Shown: positions 1-5,576 of the stretch, piece after piece
How the letters are laid out: each line of letters opens with the position of its first letter
How positions within the stretch are numbered: the stretch's first letter is position 1
Source: Hydrogenothermaceae bacterium
Lineage (GTDB): Bacteria > Aquificota > Aquificia > Aquificales > Hydrogenothermaceae
Direction: 5' to 3'
Length of the DNA stretch: 5,678 bases
Assembly (NCBI GenBank): GCA_012961365.1
Contig: DTZN01000247.1
Location: forward strand, 1 to 5,678
Translations under genes and position numbers: made by a program
Notes under the pieces: generated by a model
What the model saw: only the letters and a program-made list of their open reading frames with translations
What the model was told of the DNA's origin: nothing
Databases searched by the model: none

Positions 1-451
1 GTGTATCCACTACAATTCCAGGCTTATTAAATGCATTTACTAAAATAACATTTGCAGTTTTCCTTCCTACACCTGGTAGTTTTGTTAAATCTTCTATATT
101 ATCAGGAACTTTTCCATTGAAATCTTTTTCTAAAAATTCACAACAGTCTTTTATTAATTTAGCTTTTCTTTTATAAAAGTTAATCTGTTTTATATCTTCT
201 TCAATTTCAGTTAAATCAGCTTTTACTATATCTTTTGGAGTTGGATATTTTTTAAAAAAGAATTCTGTAATTTGGTTCACTTTTTTGTCTGTTGCCTGTG
301 CTGCTAAAATTGTTGCAACAAGAAGTTGATAAGGATTTTCAAAATTTAAATCAATCCAAGGGTCTGGGTAATGCTTTTTTAATCTTTCTATCAGCTCTTT
401 TTCTGAAAATTTTGGTTTAGAACAATTTCTTTTGGACAGGTTTTTCTTCAT
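1..451 (-). CDS. nth: Endonuclease III (DNA glycosylase/AP lyase), 3' end outside window
   Basis: Base-excision-repair enzyme that removes oxidised pyrimidines from DNA and nicks the abasic site by beta-elimination. 150 residues are visible. ILAAQATDKKVN (about 49-60) matches the family's LSAQATD...VN segment. LPGVGRKTANVI (125-136) is the helix-hairpin-helix and carries the catalytic lysine, K131. The catalytic aspartate D149 lies in VDT at the very edge, 18 residues after the lysine, as in E. coli (K120/D138). The C-terminal half with the expected 4Fe-4S cysteines is beyond the window, so the cluster cannot be confirmed. The ATG at 449-451 is chosen because AAGGTG lies just upstream at 456-461. 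This start makes the gene overlap the end of the exonuclease gene by 35 bp in another frame, so the two are very likely co-translated. Identity is secure; MutY is less likely because the active-site lysine is present. Confidence 0.95.
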   Translation of the reverse strand, partial: MKKNLSKRNCSKPKFSEKELIERLKKHYPDPWIDLNFENPYQLLVATILAAQATDKKVNQITEFFFKKYPTPKDIVKADLTEIEEDIKQINFYKRKAKLIKDCCEFLEKDFNGKVPDNIEDLTKLPGVGRKTANVILVNAFNKPGIVVDT

Positions 452-1307
452 GTCTCACCTTTTTATTTTTTGTTTCTTTTAATAAACTTTTAAAACCAAG
501 AGTTTCAAACTCTTTGATTAAATCTTCCCAATTTGTTTGTTCTTTTTCCAAATCTTCTATATTTATATCTAAAGGTGTATTATCATCAAGTTTTATTAAA
601 AACTTGTTTATTTCTAAATTTTCTTTTGCTTTTAAAAATGCAATTTTTATTTTTTCTTTCAAATTATCTAAATTTTCAAAAATCCCTTCTAAATTTTTAT
701 ATTCATTTAACAATTTTGATGCAGTTTTTGGTCCAACTCCTTTTACTCCGTGTATATTGTCAACATTATCACCAATAATGGCCAAATAATCTATAAACTG
801 CTCTGGGTAAACCCCGTATTTTTCTTTTACTGCTTCTTTATCAAACAATTTTTCACTTACAGGATTAAATACAAATACATTTTTATTAACAAGTTGCATC
901 ATATCTTTATCAGGAGTAATTATATACACTTGATGGTCTTCTTCTTTTGCCTTCTTTGCTAAAGTTGCAATTATATCATCTGCTTCATAACCTTCTTTCT
1001 CTAAAACCTTTATTCCAAATAATCTTATAATTTTTTTTATTTCTGGAATTTGAATTTTTAACTCATCAGGAGTTTCTTTTCTGGTTGCTTTGTATTCTTT
1101 ATATTCTTTGTGTCTAAATGTTTTCCCTGCCTTATCAAAAATAACTGCAATATAATCTGGATTAATATCATTTATAAGTTTTGACAGCATTCTGATAAAT
1201 CCGTATATAGCCCCTGTAGGTTTTCCATCAGGAGATTTTAAAGGTGGCAATGCATAAAAAGCCCTATATATATAAGAAGACCCGTCTACTAAAGCTACTT
1301 TTTTCAT
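417..1307 (-). CDS. Stand-alone 5'-3' exonuclease / flap endonuclease (PolA exonuclease-domain type)
   Basis: Metal-dependent 5' nuclease that removes RNA primers and 5' flaps during replication and repair. The 296 residues correspond only to the N-terminal domain of bacterial DNA polymerase I, with no polymerase part. Visible acidic metal ligands are D8 (VDGSSYIYRAF), D58 (FDKAGKTFRH), E108/D110/D111 (YEADDI), D133/D135 (TPDKDMM) and D180/D183 (GDNVDN). The H3TH DNA-binding motif follows at about 187-202 (GVKGVGPKTASKLL). Family members usually read DN-x-PG after the last aspartate; here it is DNIHG. Aquifex is known to encode this nuclease apart from its polymerase, and the length fits that class. 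The tail ends in QKKLF (292-296), resembling a beta-clamp binding motif. The start is ATG 5 nt after the stop of the M23 gene, with only a weak TAAGA and no proper Shine-Dalgarno, so reinitiation is likely. The 3' end overlaps nth, suggesting a shared repair role. Confidence 0.95.
   Translation of the reverse strand: MKKVALVDGSSYIYRAFYALPPLKSPDGKPTGAIYGFIRMLSKLINDINPDYIAVIFDKAGKTFRHKEYKEYKATRKETPDELKIQIPEIKKIIRLFGIKVLEKEGYEADDIIATLAKKAKEEDHQVYIITPDKDMMQLVNKNVFVFNPVSEKLFDKEAVKEKYGVYPEQFIDYLAIIGDNVDNIHGVKGVGPKTASKLLNEYKNLEGIFENLDNLKEKIKIAFLKAKENLEINKFLIKLDDNTPLDINIEDLEKEQTNWEDLIKEFETLGFKSLLKETKNKKVRHEEKPVQKKLF
455..461 (-). promoter_or_regulatory. Ribosome binding site deciding the nth start
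   Basis: The minus strand reads AAGGTGAGAC followed by ATG. The AGG core is 6 nt from the start codon. It lies inside the 3' end of the exonuclease gene and supports the overlapping nth start at 451. Confidence 0.7.
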
Positions 1308-1312
1308 AAGTC

Positions 1313-2089
1313 TTAGAAAGTATTTCTTCTATTTAAATATAAAAATTTAATTGGATTTATAAGTTTCCCATATCTTCTTATTTCATAATGCAGATGAACT
1401 CCTGTGGAACGCCCTGTGCTTCCAGCATATCCTATAATTTGACCTGCTTTCACCCTTTGTCCAGAACGAACTTTTATATAGTATAAATGCGCATAAAGTG
1501 TAGTATATCCATATTTATGCTTTATTTTAACCATCTTACCATATCCTTTTCCCCACCCTGCATAAACTACCTTTCCATTTGCAGTTGCAAATACAGGTTG
1601 CTTATAAGATGCTCTAAAATCTAGTCCTGAATGAAACGCTCTTTTTCCTGTGAATGGGTCTTTCCTCCAACCAAACCTAGAAGTAATTCTTCCATACAAA
1701 GGAACACCAACAGGATAATCTTGCATAGTTTTTAAAATTTTTTCTAGGTTGAGCTCTAACTTTTTTGTATAAAGGTTAATATCTTTAAGGTTTGTAATAT
1801 ATATACCTCCTTGAGGGAGACTAATTTTAATGCCTTTTCTTCTTAATGCTTTATTTGCTTTTTTTATTTTTTCTTCTATATCTTTTAATTTTCCAAGTAG
1901 CTTTTTATTTTCTTCTTGTGCTTGTTTTAGTTGTTTGTCTTTTTCTGTTAAAGATTTTTCTAATTTATTTAATTTTTCCTCTAATTGTTTTGCTTTTTCT
2001 TCACATTTTTTGCTAGCTCCATCTAGCTTAAAAAGTAAAACTAAAACTATAACCGACAAAAAAACTATCAATATATTTTTCCTATCCAT
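1313..2089 (-). CDS. Membrane-anchored M23 family metallopeptidase with coiled coil (peptidoglycan endopeptidase)
   Basis: Predicted zinc peptidase that cuts peptide cross-links in peptidoglycan. Residues 1-4 are charged (MDRK) and 5-20 form one hydrophobic helix without a clear signal-peptidase site, so the protein is probably anchored with its bulk in the periplasm. A lysine/glutamate-rich coiled coil spans about 27-82, followed by a linker and the LytM/peptidase M23 domain at about 128-250. The zinc ligands are all present: H153 and D157 in HSGLD, and H234 in VHLHYE. H201 (YAHL) and H232 are the expected catalytic histidines, so the enzyme looks active, unlike the degenerate EnvC/NlpD activators that it resembles in layout. 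ATG at 2087-2089 is 8 nt after the hemB stop, and AAGGTAGG overlaps that stop codon. The specific substrate bond and any partner (division or elongation machinery) cannot be told from sequence. Confidence 0.93.
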   Translation of the reverse strand: MDRKNILIVFLSVIVLVLLFKLDGASKKCEEKAKQLEEKLNKLEKSLTEKDKQLKQAQEENKKLLGKLKDIEEKIKKANKALRRKGIKISLPQGGIYITNLKDINLYTKKLELNLEKILKTMQDYPVGVPLYGRITSRFGWRKDPFTGKRAFHSGLDFRASYKQPVFATANGKVVYAGWGKGYGKMVKIKHKYGYTTLYAHLYYIKVRSGQRVKAGQIIGYAGSTGRSTGVHLHYEIRRYGKLINPIKFLYLNRRNTF

Positions 2090-2097
2090 AACCTACC

Positions 2098-3066
2098 TTA
2101 AATTAATCTTGCTACTTCTTTTGCAAAGTATGTAATTATTATATCGGCACCAGCTCTTTTCATTGCAGTTAAAGTCTCTAACATTACTTTCTGCTGGTCT
2201 ATCCAGCCAAGTTTTCCAGCTGCTTTAATCATAGAATATTCACCACTTACATTATAAGCAGCAACAGGAACATTAAAGTTTTGTTTTATATCAGAAATAA
2301 TATCTAAATAAGCCAGTGCAGGTTTAACCATAACTATATCTGCACCTTCTTCAATATCTAAAGCCACTTCTTTTAGTGCTTCTCTTTTATTTGCTACATC
2401 CATCTGATATGTTTTTCTATCTCCAAATGAAGGAGTTGAATCTGCTGCATCTCTAAAAGGACCATAGTAAGATGAAGCATATTTAGCTGAATATGACATT
2501 ATAGGTATATCTGTAAAACCTTCCTCATCTAGAGCCTGCCTAATTGCTTTTACAACACCATCCATCATTCCTGATGGAGCAACCATATCTGCTCCTGCTT
2601 TTGCATGAGAAATCACTTGTTTTTTTGTATTTTCTAAAGTTTTATCATTATCTACGTCATTGCAGTATAAAACCCCACAATGCCCATGGCTTGTATATTC
2701 ACAAAAACACACATCAGTTATTACATAAAGGTCAGGATACTTATCTTTTATATATTTAATAGCGGTTTGTATTACTCCATTTTCATTCCATGTATCACTA
2801 CCAACTTCATCTTTTTCTAACGGTATTCCAAAAAGTAAAACCGCAGGAATATTTAAATCGATTATTTCTTTAAGTTCTTCATCTATTTTATCTAGTGAAT
2901 ATCTATAAATTCCCGGCATAGATGGAATTTCTTTTTTTATGTTTTTCCCTGCTTCTATAAAGAGAGGATAAATTAAATCATCAACAGATAGTTTTGTTTC
3001 CCTTACTAGTCTTCTTATACTCTCGTTTTTTCTTAATCTTCTTGGTCTTACAGTTGGAAAGCCCAT
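2098..3066 (-). CDS. hemB: Porphobilinogen synthase (delta-aminolevulinic acid dehydratase)
   Basis: Condenses two 5-aminolevulinate molecules into porphobilinogen, the second committed step of tetrapyrrole synthesis (haem, sirohaem, cobalamin); cytoplasmic, usually octameric. It is full length (322 residues, E. coli about 324). The two Schiff-base lysines are K195 ([18 protein letters not shown]) and K248 ([10 protein letters not shown]). [14 protein letters not shown] (118-131) holds the catalytic-zinc cysteines C120, C122 and C130, so this is the zinc-type enzyme rather than the aspartate-rich magnesium type of plants and many proteobacteria. RPRRLR (8-13) and the DRKTYQMD region (216-223) are typical of the family. 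The ATG follows the TAA of the GGDEF gene with no gap, and GAGGTGG at 3075-3081 (inside the upstream gene, 8 nt before the start) is the Shine-Dalgarno. Translation is therefore probably coupled to the cyclase gene. No other haem genes are in the window. Confidence 0.98.
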   Translation of the reverse strand: MGFPTVRPRRLRKNESIRRLVRETKLSVDDLIYPLFIEAGKNIKKEIPSMPGIYRYSLDKIDEELKEIIDLNIPAVLLFGIPLEKDEVGSDTWNENGVIQTAIKYIKDKYPDLYVITDVCFCEYTSHGHCGVLYCNDVDNDKTLENTKKQVISHAKAGADMVAPSGMMDGVVKAIRQALDEEGFTDIPIMSYSAKYASSYYGPFRDAADSTPSFGDRKTYQMDVANKREALKEVALDIEEGADIVMVKPALAYLDIISDIKQNFNVPVAAYNVSGEYSMIKAAGKLGWIDQQKVMLETLTAMKRAGADIIITYFAKEVARLI

Positions 3067-4119
3067 TTAAACTTCCACCTCAACTCTATTTTTACCTTTA
3101 GATTTGGCTCTATATAATGCCATATCAGCTCTTTTTATTATTGTTTTTATAGTATCTCCTTTTTTAACTTGCGTTACTCCCAAACTTGCTCTTGGATTAA
3201 TAACAATATCTCCAACATGAACTTTTCTATTTTTTATAACATTTCTTATTCTTTCTGCTACTGATTTTGCCTTTTCTATATCAACACCTGGAAGTAAAAC
3301 AGCAAATTCTTCACCACCAATTCTTCCAATAATTGTATTTGCTCTTAGGTAAAATTTTAAAACAGATGCTACATCTTTTAAAACTTCGTCTCCTGCTAAA
3401 TGTCCGTAAGTATCGTTTATTTTCTTAAAGTCATCTATATCCAAAATTATTAGTGAAAATATGTATCCTTTTTCTCTAAAATCTTTCAAGAAATCCTCTA
3501 AAGCCCTCATAAATCTTCTTCTATTTGGAATAGCTGTTAGAAAATCTATCTCTGCTTCTGTTTTTGCTACCCTTAATTCTTCCCTAAGTTGTTGTATCTC
3601 TTCATGATATTTACTCATTTTATATCTGAGTTTTTCATTTTGTTCTTTTATTTTCTGTAATTCTCCTAATACTTCTTTAATTTGAGATACTATCAAATCT
3701 GACAGTAATTCTTCAGAAGTTTTCTCAATATTTTTTGAGCTTTTTTCTATACTCTTATCGTAGTTTTCTATCTGACGTATTGCTTTTTTTAATGTGCTAT
3801 CCACTTGTTTAGCAATATTATCCAACTTTTCTTTAATATCTTTTGTTAAAGACTTATTTTCTTCAATTTCTTCAAAGAACCGTTTGTAAAGTCCTTTAAT
3901 TTCTAAATCAGAAAGATTTTTCTTTTCCTCATGAAGATAGCAAAATATTAAAAACCATCTTTCATACCACTTTGGTAAAGGAGGAATATTATTCCTTATT
4001 AAAAATGACATTTCTTGCCTAACTACATTTAAAACTTCTTTAAATTCTTCTTGAGAAACATCATAAGGTTTCTTACTTTCTAAATCTTTAAGTTTGCATT
4101 TAACATCCCCTTTTTCCAT
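3067..4119 (-). CDS. Cytoplasmic GGDEF-domain diguanylate cyclase with coiled coil
   Basis: Makes the second messenger cyclic di-GMP from two GTP. The C-terminal third (about 188-348) is a complete GGDEF domain. It begins with DFLTAIPNRR (192-201), has the metal/GTP segment LDIDDFKKINDTYGH (226-240), the signature loop GGEEF (268-272), an intact active-site variant, and ends with ADMALYRAKSKGKNRV (331-346). The product-inhibition I-site should be RxxD just before the loop; here it is RANT (259-262), so the aspartate is missing and feedback inhibition is probably lost. Residues 1-85 form a small helical, aromatic-rich domain (NIPPLPKWYERWF at 44-56) like the N-terminal region of some other GGDEF proteins with unknown input. 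A long charged coiled coil (about 88-188) joins it to the catalytic domain, consistent with activation by dimerisation. No membrane segment or EAL domain is seen. ATG 4119 is preceded by AGAGGT at 4125-4130. It lies 21 bp after the U32 gene and abuts hemB. Confidence 0.95.
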   Translation of the reverse strand: MEKGDVKCKLKDLESKKPYDVSQEEFKEVLNVVRQEMSFLIRNNIPPLPKWYERWFLIFCYLHEEKKNLSDLEIKGLYKRFFEEIEENKSLTKDIKEKLDNIAKQVDSTLKKAIRQIENYDKSIEKSSKNIEKTSEELLSDLIVSQIKEVLGELQKIKEQNEKLRYKMSKYHEEIQQLREELRVAKTEAEIDFLTAIPNRRRFMRALEDFLKDFREKGYIFSLIILDIDDFKKINDTYGHLAGDEVLKDVASVLKFYLRANTIIGRIGGEEFAVLLPGVDIEKAKSVAERIRNVIKNRKVHVGDIVINPRASLGVTQVKKGDTIKTIIKRADMALYRAKSKGKNRVEVEV

Positions 4120-4140
4120 CTTATACCTCTACTTTTATTA

Positions 4141-5376
4141 TTAAGCCTTGGCTAAGTTTTTTTCTTCTTCATATGGATTTACTTCTTTCATTACATATAC
4201 TTTATCACCTTTTCTAACTTTTTCGGCAGTTTTTAATCCGATAATCATACCTTTTTCTGCTGTTTCTATATTATTTTTATCTATTTGCATTGATTCTACT
4301 TTTTGGCGAACTAATCCTGTAGTTTTTCCTATTATATGTATGGTATCTCCAACACTAATTGGATTATTTATTATCTTAACTTCTGCAACGGAAATTTTTG
4401 GATAATAGTGAACAACTTCACCAACATAAAGTTTTTGTTCTTTAGCTATAGATTTATTTATACCAAATAAACCTTCTCCAAAGTAAAATCCACTATCCCA
4501 TTCCCTATGATAGACCCTTTCAAGCATATCCCATAAGTCTTTCCAACCTTTAGTTTCCCATTCTCCGTTTAAAATTCTATCTCTAGCTTCCCTATATGCC
4601 TTAGTAACAATATATGCATAATCTGGATTTTTGTTTCTTCCCTCTATTTTCCAGCTATCAGCCCACATTAATTTATCAACAAAGTTTATAGTTACTAAAT
4701 CCCTAGCAGATAAAACATAATCACTTCCAAGGAAAAACTCTGTTCCTGTATTTTTAGATACAATTTTTACATCAAACTCATGTCTACAAACTTGATAACA
4801 TTCCCCTCTATTTCCAGATTTTTCAAACACATCGTGAGATAAAAAACATCTTCCAGAAACAGCCATACACATCGCACCGTGTATAAATATTTCGACTTGC
4901 AGATTAGTTTTCTTTTTTATATCTAAAAGTCCTTCTAATTTTACTTCCCTAGCAGGGACTATTCTTCTAACTCCCATTTTTTCGTAAAATTTTGCAGCTT
5001 GAGAATTAGAAACAGAAGCCATTGTAGAAAGATGAGTTTCTATTCCAAGCTCAATAGCTTTGGATAAAACAGCCATATCCCACCCTATAACAGCATCTAC
5101 CCCAATTTCTTTAAGTTGTTCCAGTGTTTCATTTATGTAAGTAAGGTCATCTTCAAAAACAATTGAGTTTAAAACTATATACTGTTTTATCCCTGCATCT
5201 TGTGTTATTTTTCTTATTTCTTTTACATCATTAATATCAAATATAGATTTATTAGCTCTTTGGTTTATTTTTCCACAACCCATGTATATAGCATCTGCCC
5301 CGGCTTTTATAACAGCAGATAAACCTTCATAATGTCCAACAGGAGCAAGTATTTCAGGTTTGTTTATTTCATCCAT
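4141..5376 (-). CDS. U32 family iron-sulfur protein, probable TrhP-type tRNA U34 hydroxylation enzyme
   Basis: Named as a peptidase (U32) in older annotation. Characterised relatives hydroxylate RNA or ubiquinone precursors using prephenate or an Fe-S cluster (TrhP/YegQ, RlhA, UbiU/UbiV). Of 411 residues, the N-terminal part opens with PEILAPVGHYEG (TIM-barrel start). The family signature ExFxxG[SA]xCx4GxCxxS fits at 162-180 (EIFIHGAMC...GRCFLS). NRGECYQVCRHEF (189-201) and KIEGR (243-247) are also diagnostic. Cysteines 170, 177, 193 and 197 are the likely cluster ligands, with C34 as a possible alternative. The C-terminal region (about 318-397, KLYVGEVVHYY to KGDKVYVM) is the small beta-barrel found in TrhP but not in short members, which favours the tRNA role. 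An in-frame ATG 33 bases upstream (5409) exists, but GGAGGG at 5381-5386, 4-5 nt before ATG 5376, clearly marks the start. It is the first gene of the presumed operon. The family is certain; the exact substrate is inferred. Confidence 0.9.
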   Translation of the reverse strand: MDEINKPEILAPVGHYEGLSAVIKAGADAIYMGCGKINQRANKSIFDINDVKEIRKITQDAGIKQYIVLNSIVFEDDLTYINETLEQLKEIGVDAVIGWDMAVLSKAIELGIETHLSTMASVSNSQAAKFYEKMGVRRIVPAREVKLEGLLDIKKKTNLQVEIFIHGAMCMAVSGRCFLSHDVFEKSGNRGECYQVCRHEFDVKIVSKNTGTEFFLGSDYVLSARDLVTINFVDKLMWADSWKIEGRNKNPDYAYIVTKAYREARDRILNGEWETKGWKDLWDMLERVYHREWDSGFYFGEGLFGINKSIAKEQKLYVGEVVHYYPKISVAEVKIINNPISVGDTIHIIGKTTGLVRQKVESMQIDKNNIETAEKGMIIGLKTAEKVRKGDKVYVMKEVNPYEEEKNLAKA

Positions 5377-5380
5377 TATT

Positions 5381-5386
5381 GCCCTC
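5381..5386 (-). promoter_or_regulatory. Shine-Dalgarno of the U32 gene (sets the start at 5376)
   Basis: The minus strand reads GGAGGGCAATA then ATG. This is the strongest ribosome binding site in the window. It rejects the longer frame beginning at 5409, whose extra 11 residues (MIIITNIWRAI) are unlike the family's N-terminus and would overlap the promoter. Confidence 0.8.
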
Positions 5387-5401
5387 CAGATATTTGTAAT
5401 T

Positions 5402-5430
5402 ATTATCACTGTAAATCAACTATAATACAA
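5402..5430 (-). promoter_or_regulatory. Putative sigma-70-type promoter of the minus-strand operon
   Basis: On the minus strand TTGTAT (5425-5430) is followed, after exactly 17 nt, by GATAAT (5402-5407). Transcription would start near 5395, leaving a leader of about 18-20 nt with GGAGGG well placed. It is the only promoter-like site found upstream of the first gene, and the remaining genes have no room for their own. AT-rich DNA produces such matches by chance, so confidence is moderate. Confidence 0.45.
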
Positions 5431-5506
5431 GTTTAATGCTAAAATATTATGATAAAAGTTAGTAATAATCAGGAGTTAAATTTTTGGGTTAGCAACAGCA
5501 ACTTGA

Positions 5507-5536
5507 TTTACCAATATACCACTTGAAAATGGTAAA
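5507..5536. repeat. Inverted repeat, 7-bp arms TTTACCA/TGGTAAA
   Basis: TTTACCA at 5507-5513 pairs with TGGTAAA at 5530-5536 around a 16-nt loop; an inner alternative TACCA/TGGTA (5517-5521 with 5530-5534) is also possible. It has no adjacent U-tract in the manner of a terminator. It could be a protein-binding dyad, a remnant of an element, or chance in AT-rich DNA. Confidence 0.4.
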
Positions 5537-5554
5537 CTTTTTTTAAATTTTCTC

Positions 5555-5576
5555 TTTTACCGGGTAAAATTTTACC
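5555..5576. repeat. Triple-arm inverted repeat TTTTACC-G-GGTAAAA-TTTTACC
   Basis: TTTTACC (5555-5561), one G, GGTAAAA (5563-5569) and TTTTACC (5570-5576) lie back to back. The middle arm can pair with either neighbour, and 5563-5576 is a perfect 14-bp palindrome. It ends within a few bases of the point where ThiC homology begins, so it may mark a recombination or insertion scar, or an operator. Not a normal terminator. Confidence 0.6.

Larger units (their letters stand above)
5377..5576. other. Intergenic region between the U32 gene and the thiC fragment
   Basis: About 200 bases without a convincing gene. It holds the minus-strand promoter and ribosome binding site at its left end, and the TTTACC/GGTAAA arms at its right. 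A plus-strand TATAAT at 5421-5426 could be a -10 box for rightward transcription, but no good -35 lies at the right distance. No TPP riboswitch consensus (CTGAGA, GATCTGGATAAT-like elements) is recognisable, although such an element commonly precedes thiC. Confidence 0.6.

Noticed and set aside
1830..2135. Long plus-strand open frame opposite the M23 coiled coil and hemB end
   Set aside because: It is an antisense shadow of a lysine/glutamate-rich coiled coil, giving a Phe/Ser-rich translation with no start signal.
5377..5409. N-terminal extension of the U32 protein to an upstream in-frame ATG at 5409
   Set aside because: The GGAGGG site lies within the extension at the right distance for the ATG at 5376. 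The extra residues do not fit the family, and the extension would overlap the likely -10 box.
5411..5511. 9-bp inverted repeat GTAAATCAA (5411-5419) / TTGATTTAC (5503-5511) as ends of a small element
   Set aside because: There is no target duplication, no extension of the arms, and a match of this length is plausible by chance in about 200 bp of AT-rich sequence.
5449..5526. A 25-codon plus-strand frame (MIKVSNNQELNFW...) in the intergenic region
   Set aside because: It has no ribosome binding site, no recognisable similarity, and ends in the inverted-repeat cluster. Such short frames are expected by chance.
5531..5561. GGTAAA...TTTACC stem with a T-rich loop as a transcription terminator
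   Set aside because: The stem is only 6 bp and AT-rich, and the T-run is in the loop rather than after the stem.
5377..5576. TPP riboswitch ahead of thiC
   Set aside because: None of the conserved TPP aptamer segments can be found on the plus strand.
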